NCBI GenBank assembly: GCA_050010595.1
Contig: JBEKKS010000007.1
Location: forward strand, 62,001 to 126,000
Direction: 5' to 3'
Source of the DNA: Palsa-513 sp050010595
GTDB taxonomy: Bacteria > Actinomycetota > Thermoleophilia > Solirubrobacterales > Solirubrobacteraceae
Length of the DNA: 64,000 bases
Part shown: positions 57,184 through 64,000 of the stretch, in pieces
Layout: each line of letters starts with the position of its first letter
Numbering within the stretch: the first letter of the stretch is position 1
The notes under the pieces: model-generated
What the model was told of the DNA's origin: nothing
Databases searched by the model: none
The model's input: only the letters and a program-made list of their open reading frames with translations
Program-made: the position numbers and the translations under genes

Positions 57184-58344
57184 GTGCTTGCGAGGCCGTT
57201 GCGGCGAGCATTCGTCGTCGTGCTCGATGCATGCGGTATCGGCGCGCTGCCTGATGCGGAGCTCTACGGCGACGCCGGCACGAACACGCTCGCGCATGTC
57301 GCGCAGCTCGCCGGCGGCCTCGAGCTCCCCGTCCTCGGCGCGCTCGGCCTCGGCTCGATCCTGCCGCTCCGTGGCATCCCACCGTCGCGCGAGCCGGTGC
57401 TGCACGGCCGCCTCTGCGCGCAGGGTCCCGGCAAGGACTCGGTCGCCGGCCACTGGGAGCTGATGGGACTGGTCGCCGCGCAGGCGCCGCCCGTCTACCC
57501 GGAGGGCCTGCCGGCGGAGCTGCTCGTGCGCGTCGAGGCGGCGATCGGCGCCCCGGTGATCTGTAACCGACCCGCCAACGGCGTCGCCGCGATCGAGCGC
57601 TACGGCGCCGAGCACCTCGCGAGCGGGCGCCCGATCCTCTACACGTCGGCGGACTCGGTCGTCCAGATCGCCTGCCACAGCTCGGTCATGGCGGTTGACG
57701 AGCTGTACGAGGTCTGCGCGCGCGTGCGCGAGGAGGTCAGTGTCGGGCGCGTGATCGCGAGGCCGTTCGAGGGTCAGCCTGGCAGCTTCGAGCGTACGCT
57801 CGGCCGGCGCGACCTTGCGCTGGAGCCGCCGGCGTGCAGCTATCTCGACGCGCTGCAAGGCGCCGGCGTAGCGGTGCACAGCGTCGGCAAGGTGCACGAC
57901 CTGTTTGCGGGCCGCGGGATCGACGAGGCCCACCCCGGGGCGAGCAACGCGCAGGCGATCACGAGCATCGACGGGCTCATCGGTTCGCTGGATGCCGGTC
58001 TCGTCTTCGCGAACCTGATCGAGACCGATCAGCGCTACGGCCATCGCAAGGACGTCGCCGGCTTTCACGCCGCGCTGCGCGCGATTGACGCGGCGATCGC
58101 CAACTGGCTGGCACGGCTACGGTCCGAAGACATGCTCGTCATCACCGCCGACCACGGCTGCGACCCGGCGGCGGCGCACAGCGACCACACGCGCGAGAGC
58201 GTGCCGCTGCTCGCGAGCTTCGCGACGCACGGTGGGCGCCGCCACGACGGCTCCCTCGCGGACGTTGGGGCGTCGGTCTACGACTGGCTCGTCGGCGCGT
58301 CCGCGCCCGAGCTTGCGGGAAGGTCGTTCGTGCCCGATGCCTGA
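57184..58344 (+). CDS. deoB: Phosphopentomutase
   Basis: The 386-residue alkaline-phosphatase-superfamily enzyme interconverts ribose 1- and 5-phosphates in nucleoside salvage. The metal sites show LDACGIGALPDA, DAGTNTLAH with the phosphorylated Thr, KDSVAGHWELMG, and DHGCDP near the C-terminus. Length is normal. The start is GTG 57184; a 15-codon frame upstream (57137-57181) is not supported as a gene. The stop overlaps mutM by 8 nt, an unusual pairing of salvage with repair. Confidence 0.95.
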   Translation: MLARPLRRAFVVVLDACGIGALPDAELYGDAGTNTLAHVAQLAGGLELPVLGALGLGSILPLRGIPPSREPVLHGRLCAQGPGKDSVAGHWELMGLVAAQAPPVYPEGLPAELLVRVEAAIGAPVICNRPANGVAAIERYGAEHLASGRPILYTSADSVVQIACHSSVMAVDELYEVCARVREEVSVGRVIARPFEGQPGSFERTLGRRDLALEPPACSYLDALQGAGVAVHSVGKVHDLFAGRGIDEAHPGASNAQAITSIDGLIGSLDAGLVFANLIETDQRYGHRKDVAGFHAALRAIDAAIANWLARLRSEDMLVITADHGCDPAAAHSDHTRESVPLLASFATHGGRRHDGSLADVGASVYDWLVGASAPELAGRSFVPDA

Positions 58345-59179
58345 GCTACCGGAGGTCGAGACGATCCGCGGCCAGCTTGCGCCCGTGGTCGAAGGCCGGC
58401 GGATCCGCGAGATCGACGTGAGCGACCCTCGCTGGTCGATGCCGCTGGCGCCGGTCGAGCTGTCCGACGCGGTCCGTGGCCGCACCGTCGTGCGCCTCGC
58501 GCGCCAGGGCAAGTACCTCGACTGGCAGCTGAGCGGAGAGCTGCACCTGCTGATGCACCTGCGGATGACCGGCACTCTCCTGCTCGACCCGCCGGCGCCG
58601 CCGCCCTACTCGCGCGTGCGAATCGAGCTGGACGACCACACGCTGTACTTCAGTGACCCGCGCCGCTTCGGCACCGGCCAGCTCGTCGCCGGCGATAGCG
58701 AGCTCGAGCGCTTCTTCTCGACGCGCCTCGGCATCGAGCCGTTCGACGAGCGCTTCGACGGGCGACTGCTGCGCGAGCTCGCGCGAGGGCGCCGCGGCCC
58801 GATCAAGTCGTTCCTGCTCGACCAGCGCAACGTCGCGGGGATCGGCAACATCTACGCCGACGAGGCGCTGTTTCGAGCAGGCGTTCATCCGCTTCGCCCG
58901 GCCGGCAGCCTGCGCCCCAAGCAGCACGAGCTGCTCGCCCAGTCGATCCGTGAGGTGCTCGCGGCCGGCATCGATGCGCGTGGCGCGTCGATCGACGACT
59001 TCCGCCATCTCGACGGGGCACGCGGCAGCTTTCAGGACCGGTTCCTCGTCCACCGCCGCGAAGGCGAGCCCTGCCCGAACTGCGGTCGCGCGATCTCCAA
59101 GCTCACGGTCGGCGGCCGCGGTACGTACGTCTGCCGGCACTGCCAGCCCGCGCCGCGGCGGGCTCGCCAGCGACGCTAG
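58337..59179 (+). CDS. mutM: Formamidopyrimidine-DNA glycosylase
   Basis: About 280 residues. The mature N-terminus PELPEVETIR gives the catalytic Pro2 and Glu3. A conserved Lys in RQGKYLD, the H2TH motif around IGNIYADEALF, and the C-terminal zinc finger CPNCGR...CRHC are present. It excises 8-oxoguanine and Fapy lesions and cuts the backbone. The ATG 58337 start is fixed by the PELPEVE motif. The 3' end overlaps the convergent glutaredoxin by 4 nt. Confidence 0.97.
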   Translation: MPELPEVETIRGQLAPVVEGRRIREIDVSDPRWSMPLAPVELSDAVRGRTVVRLARQGKYLDWQLSGELHLLMHLRMTGTLLLDPPAPPPYSRVRIELDDHTLYFSDPRRFGTGQLVAGDSELERFFSTRLGIEPFDERFDGRLLRELARGRRGPIKSFLLDQRNVAGIGNIYADEALFRAGVHPLRPAGSLRPKQHELLAQSIREVLAAGIDARGASIDDFRHLDGARGSFQDRFLVHRREGEPCPNCGRAISKLTVGGRGTYVCRHCQPAPRRARQRR

Positions 59180-59433
59180 GCGGCGCTCAGCAGCTCCCTC
59201 AGGCGGCCCGACTGATCTGCTTCACGCAGCTCCATGAAGCCACCTACGAGCTCGCCATCGATGATCACCTGGGGGAAGGTCATCATCCCGGTCTGCTCGA
59301 CGAGCTTCGCGCGGCCGTCGGCGTCCCTGTCGAGGTTGATCTCCTCGAAGCGCGCGCCACGCTTTGACAGAAGCGCCTTGGCCTGGCTGCAAAACGGGCA
59401 AGGAGTCGTCGTATAGACGGTGATCTGTGGCAT
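59176..59433 (-). CDS. grxC: Glutaredoxin
   Basis: The 85-residue protein has the active site C12-P-F-C15, TFPQVIIDGELVGGF with the cis-Pro loop, and the family's C-terminal helix. The dithiol CPFC and compact size fit class I glutaredoxin or mycoredoxin-like proteins; actinobacteria often lack glutathione and use mycothiol, so the electron donor is uncertain. ATG 59433 is divergent from recO across a 65-nt AT-rich gap that should hold both promoters. Confidence 0.92.
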   Translation of the reverse strand: MPQITVYTTTPCPFCSQAKALLSKRGARFEEINLDRDADGRAKLVEQTGMMTFPQVIIDGELVGGFMELREADQSGRLRELLSAA

Positions 59434-59498
59434 TACTTCACAAAAGATAGCAACTTCGTGATGCGTCTCACGTCGCGGCGGTCGCGTACTCTCGGTGG

Positions 59499-60221
59499 AT
59501 GGCCGGACCGCTCAAGACAGACGCGATCGTGCTGCGCTCGCTGCGCTACGGCGAGGCCGATCGGATCCTTCACCTCTACACGCCGCATCGCGGGCGGATC
59601 GGCGCGATCGCCAAAGGCGTGCGGCGCACACGCAGCCGCTTCGGCGGGCGGCTCGAGCCGTTCACGCGCGTCCGCCTGATCTGCCATGAGGGCCGCGGCG
59701 AGCTGCTCACGATCACTGGCGTCGAGACGCTCGACGCGCACGCGTCGCTGCGCGACCACGCGACGACGCTCGACTTCGCCGCTCGCGCATGCGATGCCCT
59801 GTCCCGGATCTTCGAGACCGAGGACCCGCACCCCGAGGTCTACAACCTGCTCGCCAACGAGCTCGCGCTGCTCGCTACCGATCCGCAGCAGGCAAGCCAC
59901 GCCAACGCTCTCGCCTTCCGGCTGAAGCTGCTCGTCGCCGCCGGCCTCGCGCCCGCGCTCGGCTCCTGCGCTTCATGCGGTGCGCTCGAGAACATCGCCG
60001 GTTACTCGGCGGCGGCCGGCGGCGTCGTCTGCAGCGCCTGCGAGGCGGGCTCGTTCCCGTTCGGGGCGGAGACCTACGAGTTCATGACGCAGGCGCTCGC
60101 GCGCCCGCTCGCGCAAGCGCCCGCCGGCTCGCCGCTCGCGCTGCGCGAAGCCGAGCGCGCGATCGGCGAAACGCTCGAGCACCATCATCACCTGCACCTG
60201 CGCGCTGCGGTGGCACGATGA
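59499..60221 (+). CDS. recO: DNA repair protein RecO
   Basis: The 240-residue protein starts KTDAIVLRSLRYGEADRIL, the OB-fold entrance, followed by GVRRTRSRFGGRLEPF. The zinc ribbon shows CASC and CSAC pairs. RecO loads RecA onto SSB-coated gaps with RecR. ATG 59499. It is followed by dgt and dnaG with 4-nt and 1-nt overlaps, a replication/repair unit. Confidence 0.95.
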   Translation: MAGPLKTDAIVLRSLRYGEADRILHLYTPHRGRIGAIAKGVRRTRSRFGGRLEPFTRVRLICHEGRGELLTITGVETLDAHASLRDHATTLDFAARACDALSRIFETEDPHPEVYNLLANELALLATDPQQASHANALAFRLKLLVAAGLAPALGSCASCGALENIAGYSAAAGGVVCSACEAGSFPFGAETYEFMTQALARPLAQAPAGSPLALREAERAIGETLEHHHHLHLRAAVAR

Positions 60222-61234
60222 GCGTTGTTGTCGCCGAGCGCTTCGCGGCGCTCCAGATCGAGCGCGAGGAGCGCGAGCTCGCGCCAGCGGCCGCCCGCTC
60301 CTATCCGGCCCACCGTCTTCGCGAAGAAGAAGACTGCGCCCTGCGCACACCGCTCCAAAGAGACCGCGACAGAATCGTGCACAGCAAGGCGTTTCGGCGC
60401 CTCAAGCACAAGACCCAGGTCTTCGTTGCGCCACAGGGCGACCACTACCGGACCAGGTTGACGCACACGCTCGAGGTGACCGGGATCTCGCGCACCGTCG
60501 CGCGGGCGCTGCGTCTCAACGAGGACCTCGTCGAGGCGATCGGGGTCGGCCACGATCTCGGCCACCCGCCGTTCGGGCACATCGGCGAGGATGTGCTCGA
60601 CCGCTGCCTGCGCGAGCGCTTCGGCGGCCACTTCCACCACTGGGAGCAGTCGCTGCGCGTCGTCGACGTGCTCGAGCGCGATGGTGCCGGGCTCAACCTG
60701 ACGCTCGACGTTCGCGACGGAATCCTCGGACATTCCGGACGCGCTGCAATGCCGAAGACGCTCGAGGGTGCGATCGTACGGATCACTGATCGCTTCGCCT
60801 ACCTCAACCACGACATCGACGATGCGCTGCGTGCGGGTGTGCTGTCCGAGGGTGACCTGCCGCGCGCCGCGATCGCGGTCCTCGGCGACAGCGGATCGCG
60901 GCGGATCGACGCGCTCGTGCACGACCTCGTCGAGCACTCCGAGCGGGCGGGGGAGATCGTTCAGGGCGAGGAGGCTGCGGCCGCGATGGCGGCGTTGCGC
61001 GACTTCATGTTCGAGCGGGTGTATCTCGGCGAGGTCGCGCGGCGCGAGCACGGGAAGGTCGAGCGCGTGATCCGGACGCTCTTCGAGCACTACTGCGAGC
61101 ACCCCGAGGAGCTGCCGGCGAGCTTGGACGGAGAGCTCGCGACGCGTGTCAGCGACTACATATCCGGCATGACCGACCGCTACTGCATCCGCGCGTTCGA
61201 GGCGCTCGCGGTCCCGCGCGCGTTCGACAGGTAG
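60218..61234 (+). CDS. dgt: Deoxyguanosinetriphosphate triphosphohydrolase-like protein
   Basis: About 338 residues from ATG 60218, which overlaps recO. The HD-domain metal ligands are visible in RLTHTLEVTGISR, GHDLGHPPFGH and the later DIDDAL. RDRIVHSKAFRRLKHKTQVF is the family's signature N-terminal region. It hydrolyses dNTPs to nucleosides and triphosphate, so it tunes dNTP pools. The dgt-dnaG order is conserved in actinobacteria. Confidence 0.95.
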   Translation: MSVVVAERFAALQIEREERELAPAAARSYPAHRLREEEDCALRTPLQRDRDRIVHSKAFRRLKHKTQVFVAPQGDHYRTRLTHTLEVTGISRTVARALRLNEDLVEAIGVGHDLGHPPFGHIGEDVLDRCLRERFGGHFHHWEQSLRVVDVLERDGAGLNLTLDVRDGILGHSGRAAMPKTLEGAIVRITDRFAYLNHDIDDALRAGVLSEGDLPRAAIAVLGDSGSRRIDALVHDLVEHSERAGEIVQGEEAAAAMAALRDFMFERVYLGEVARREHGKVERVIRTLFEHYCEHPEELPASLDGELATRVSDYISGMTDRYCIRAFEALAVPRAFDR

Positions 61235-63009
61235 TGCCTCGCTACACCGACGAGAGCCGCGATCGCGTGCGCGAAGCGGTCGACATCCTCGACCTGATCG
61301 GCACGCGCACGGAGCTGCGCCGGGCCGGTGTTGACGCCTACAGCGGCCTGTGCCCGTTTCACGAGGAGCGCACGCCGTCCTTCAGCGTCACTCCGTCGAA
61401 GAAGGTCTACTACTGCTTCGGTTGCCAAGCATCGGGCGACGTCTTCACGTTCGTACGCGAGACGCAGGGGTTCGACTTCGTCGGCGCGCTCGAGTGGCTC
61501 GCCGACCGCTACAACGTGCCGCTCGAGCTGGCCGAGGAGAACCCGCGCGCGGCCGAGCGCCGCCGGCGCCACGACCGCCTGCGCGAGCTGCTCGAGCGGG
61601 CGTGCGCCTACTACGAGCGCTGCCTGTGGGAGTCCCCGGAGGCGGCGCGGGCGCGCGAGTACCTTGCCGCGCGCGGCCTCGACGAAGCGGTTCTGCGCAC
61701 GTTTCGCGTCGGTTGGGCGCCGAGCGCGTGGGACCGCGTCCTGCTCGCCTCGCGCCGCGGCGGCTTCAGCGAGCGCGAGCTGCTGGACGCCGGGCTCGTG
61801 CAGCGCTCCGCCGAGTCGCCCGGTCGCGTCTACGACCGTTTCCGCGCGCGGATCACCTTCCCGCTATGCGACCGGCGCGGGCGCGTCGTCGGCTTCGGCG
61901 CGCGGACGATGAAGACCGGCGAGCCGGCGAAGTACCTCAACAGCGCCGAGAACGAGATCTTCCACAAGCGCGAGCAGCTGTTCGGCCTGCACCTCGCGAG
62001 CGCTGCGGCAGCGAAGGCCGGGCGCGTCGTGCTTTGCGAGGGCTACACCGACGTGATCGCTATGCATCAGGCGGGCGTCACCAACTGCGTCGGGCTGATG
62101 GGCACGGCGCTGACCGACGAGCAGCTCAAGCTGCTCGCGGACCTCGCGCCGACCGTCGTCCTCGCACTCGACGCCGACGGTGCGGGTCGGGCGGCGATGC
62201 TCAAGGCAGCGAGCGCGATCGGCGCGCGGGAGCGCATCGAGCTGCGCGTCGCGCCGCTGGCGCCCGGTAGCGACCCCGCCGACGTGCTCGAGCGCGACGG
62301 TCCGGCAGGGCTGCCCGCGCTCGTCGACGGCGCGGTCGCATTCGTGCGCTTCCGCGTCGAGCGGATCCTCGCCTCGGGCGACGGAGCCACCCCGGAGGGA
62401 CGCGACAGGATGCTTGCCGAGCTGGCGCCGGTGTTTGCGCAGCTCGGGCTCGGCGCGATGCGCGAGGACCTCGAGCGCGAGGTCGCGGCACGGCTCGGGG
62501 TCTCCGAGCGGACCGTGGAGACGCTGCTCGCCGCGAGCGCCGGCGCAGATCGCAGACCAGCCGCGCAGGCCCTCGCCGCACCGCCCCACCCAGGCGAGCG
62601 GATGGAGCGCGCGTTCCTCGAGCTTTGCATCGCGCTGCCTGACGCGGGCGCGCCGCTGCTCGGCAAGCTCGACCTGGACGCGCTCTTCGCGAGTCAGCTG
62701 ACGCGCCGCGCGGCGCAGCGCCTGCACGAGCGCATCGACACGTCGCCGAGCGAGCCCGACGACGCCGAGCTCGCACGCCTGCTCACCGAGCTGGCCGTGC
62801 GCGCGAGCACGCTCGAAGCGACCCCCGCGCAGCTCGAGGTGGCGCGCCGCCAACTCGAACTGGCCCGGATCGGACGCGCGATCGACGCGGCGCGCACCGG
62901 CGAGTCCGGCAGCATCGAGCAGCTAGCGCGCGAGCGGTCGGAGCTCCAGGAGGAGATCGGCGACTGGGTGCTGCGCGCGCTCGAGGAGACCGGAGCGCGA
63001 GCAGGTTAG
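61234..63009 (+). CDS. dnaG: DNA primase
   Basis: The 591-residue primase has the zinc-binding domain with C40, H43, C61 and C64, the RNA polymerase core with toprim VLCEGYTDVIAM and LALDADGAGRAAML, and a C-terminal helicase-binding region that is Glu/Arg/Ala-rich. The CHC2 finger sequence CPFHEERTPSF is typical. It primes Okazaki fragments at the fork. GTG 61234 begins at the last base of dgt. There is no rpsU-dnaG-rpoD arrangement here. Confidence 0.96.
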   Translation: MPRYTDESRDRVREAVDILDLIGTRTELRRAGVDAYSGLCPFHEERTPSFSVTPSKKVYYCFGCQASGDVFTFVRETQGFDFVGALEWLADRYNVPLELAEENPRAAERRRRHDRLRELLERACAYYERCLWESPEAARAREYLAARGLDEAVLRTFRVGWAPSAWDRVLLASRRGGFSERELLDAGLVQRSAESPGRVYDRFRARITFPLCDRRGRVVGFGARTMKTGEPAKYLNSAENEIFHKREQLFGLHLASAAAAKAGRVVLCEGYTDVIAMHQAGVTNCVGLMGTALTDEQLKLLADLAPTVVLALDADGAGRAAMLKAASAIGARERIELRVAPLAPGSDPADVLERDGPAGLPALVDGAVAFVRFRVERILASGDGATPEGRDRMLAELAPVFAQLGLGAMREDLEREVAARLGVSERTVETLLAASAGADRRPAAQALAAPPHPGERMERAFLELCIALPDAGAPLLGKLDLDALFASQLTRRAAQRLHERIDTSPSEPDDAELARLLTELAVRASTLEATPAQLEVARRQLELARIGRAIDAARTGESGSIEQLARERSELQEEIGDWVLRALEETGARAG

Positions 63010-63032
63010 CGTCCGTCCCGGGGCGTAGCCTA

Positions 63033-63046
63033 CGAACAGGTGTTCG
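63033..63046 (+). promoter_or_regulatory. LexA-type SOS operator
   Basis: CGAACAGGTGTTCG fits the gram-positive LexA/DinR consensus CGAAC-RNRY-GTTCG; the symmetric arms extend to ACGAACA-GG-TGTTCGT (63032-63047). It ends 10 nt before the ATG of the HNH endonuclease gene, a position that would block transcription when LexA is bound. Confidence 0.75.
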
Positions 63047-63056
63047 TCTAGCCCGT

Positions 63057-63548
63057 ATGTCAATGGATGAGCGGCTCGCCCGGGGCACGAACAGCGTCCG
63101 CTACTGGCTGAAGCGTTACGGGCTCGAGACGTTCGCCACGCGCCGCCGTCGGGACGCGCTTGCCTCGCCGGATGAGACGCTGCAGATGAGTTGCCGACAC
63201 CATGGTCTGACCGCGTTCAGGCGCGATCGGAACGGCCGGTAGAGGTGCCTCATCTGCCGCGCGGAGGCAGTGACGCGGCGCAGACGGAAGGTCAAGGCGA
63301 TTCTCGTCGCCGAGGCTGGGGGCGCTTGCGTCATCTGCGGCTACGATCGCTATGCCGGAGCGCTTCACTTCCACCACGTTGATCCTGCGACCAAGCGATT
63401 CGACCTGAGTGCGGCCGGCTTTGCGCGCTCGCTTGAGCGTGCACGGGCCGAGGCCAGGAAGTGCGCGTTGCTTTGCTCGAACTGCCACGCCGAAGTCGAG
63501 AGCGGAAGCGTTAGGCTGTCCGCGAGCAGCGCCCTCCCGGGCCGCTGA
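63057..63548 (+). pseudogene. HTH-HNH endonuclease interrupted by an in-frame TAG
   Basis: One frame contains both halves of a known actinobacterial HNH family. The first 61 codons give an N-terminal helix-turn-helix (SVRYWLKRYGLET) and CRHHGL. TAG at 63240-63242 then interrupts it. The frame resumes in register with RCLICRAEAVTRRRRKVKA, the zinc/HNH part CVICGYDR, HFHHVDPATKRF and CALLCSNCHAEVESG. Intact relatives usually read Tyr (TAC) before RC, so a single C-to-G change explains the stop. The HNH His and both Cys pairs are intact, so decay is recent, or the stop is a sequencing error or read through. An alternative start at GTG 63270 could make the C-terminal half alone. Confidence 0.8.
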
Positions 63549-63555
63549 ATCTCCT

Positions 63556-63629
63556 TCCGGGGTAGCTCAACTGGCAGACGCGCTCGACTGTTAATCGAGA
63601 GGTTGTGGGTTCGAGTCCCACCCCCGGAG
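63556..63629 (+). tRNA. tRNA-Asn (GTT)
   Basis: Acceptor stem TCCGGGG/CCCCGGA, anticodon stem CTCGA/TCGAG with loop CTGTTAA (anticodon GTT), T arm GTGGG-TTCGAGT-CCCAC and discriminator G are all present. CCA is not encoded. The D arm is unusual: GCTC pairs poorly with the following GACGC unless C63579 is bulged, so the gene is 74 nt instead of the usual 73. Confidence 0.93.
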
Positions 63630-63657
63630 TTGTTGTTCTGCTAGCGACCTGCGCGCC

Positions 63658-64000
63658 CTAAGCCGAAGCCAGCCGCCCCGCGTAGCCCTTGCAGTCGTAG
63701 AGCACGTAGTTGAGTCCGCCGATCGGGTAGAACCAGACCGGCTTCTGCGGCGTGCCGATGTTCGTCGGTGGGCGCCAGAGTTGAGGCTTGACGATTGCGC
63801 AGGCCTGTCTGACGGCCTGCGATGCGGGATTGCCCCCGCGCCAGGCGTACGCGCCACCGAGCATCACGTAGCGCGCTGCGCCGGCCGCGACGAAGTGGGC
63901 GAGCTGCTTCGGCGTCAGCGCCGGCGTCTGCGTGCCGTAGCCGCCGATCGCTGCCGCGCGGTAGCCGAGCAGGATCATCGGTGCCGCCGTGATCGAGGCC
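63658..64000 (-). CDS. C-terminal part of a membrane glycosyltransferase
   Basis: The frame runs off the window end and supplies at least 114 residues, ending in GYAGRLASA. It resembles the soluble C-terminal domain of large PMT_2/GT39-type membrane glycosyltransferases: APMILLGYRAAAIGGYGT, LTPKQLAHFVAAGAARYVML and a final tail with Cys pairs. The GT39-type gene at 14.4-16.2 kb ends in a comparable domain. The catalytic part is not in the window, so substrate and activity are unknown. Confidence 0.65.
   Translation of the reverse strand, partial: ASITAAPMILLGYRAAAIGGYGTQTPALTPKQLAHFVAAGAARYVMLGGAYAWRGGNPASQAVRQACAIVKPQLWRPPTNIGTPQKPVWFYPIGGLNYVLYDCKGYAGRLASA

Overview
This 64 kb window is compact, high-GC, gram-positive-type chromosomal DNA, probably from an actinobacterium of the class Thermoleophilia (Solirubrobacterales-like). 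That placement is an inference. It rests on gene order that follows the mycobacterial blocks alaS-ruvX-mltG-aroE ... aroC-aroK-aroB-aroQ-pepQ-efp-nusB and tlyA-nadK-recN-steA ... pyrG ... xerD (from memory of the M. tuberculosis map), on a type IV pilus locus without a secretin gene, and on an HTH-HNH endonuclease family common in that group. Most genes are housekeeping and tightly packed, with many ATGA/GTGA stop-start overlaps.

Layout. 1-5.5 kb: 3' end of mnmA, then alaS, ruvX, mltG and aroE. 5.5-21.8 kb: type IV pilus locus in two parts, pilB-pilT-pilC and pilA-pilD-pilM-pilN-pilO plus a Ser/Gly-rich membrane-anchored protein. About 7 kb separates the parts and holds a secreted protein, a VOC protein, a multipass membrane protein, RNase D, an orphan OmpR-type regulator, a GT39-type glycosyltransferase and a tiny CxxC protein. 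21.9-26.2 kb: shikimate genes aroC, a fused aroK-aroB, aroQ, then an M24 peptidase. 26.1-34.8 kb: an accessory block with two tandem GT-C-like membrane proteins, another membrane protein, an LCP ligase, a NarL-type two-component pair, a small ORF and a DEAD-box helicase. 34.9-43.7 kb: efp, nusB, an xseB-like ORF, a polyprenyl diphosphate synthase, dxs, tlyA, nadK, recN, ilvA. 43.7-47 kb: a hybrid sensor kinase and an aldo/keto reductase on the minus strand. 47-54.7 kb: steA, a membrane protein, a MraY/WecA-like protein, pyrG, an M20 peptidase, a DUF3866 protein and xerD. 54.7-63 kb: an ABC efflux pair, deoB, mutM, a glutaredoxin, recO, dgt and dnaG. 63-64 kb: a LexA-type operator, an HNH endonuclease gene broken by one in-frame stop, tRNA-Asn and the 3' end of a membrane glycosyltransferase gene.

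Functional themes. The pilus genes give an assembly ATPase, a retraction ATPase, a platform protein, the major pilin, the prepilin peptidase and the alignment proteins, which suggests retractile pili on a single-membrane cell. The aro genes on both sides cover the shikimate pathway except the first step and EPSP synthase. The glycosyltransferases, LCP protein, SteA and the MraY-like protein point to envelope polymer and division functions. I saw no CRISPR array, complete insertion sequence, prophage or rRNA gene.
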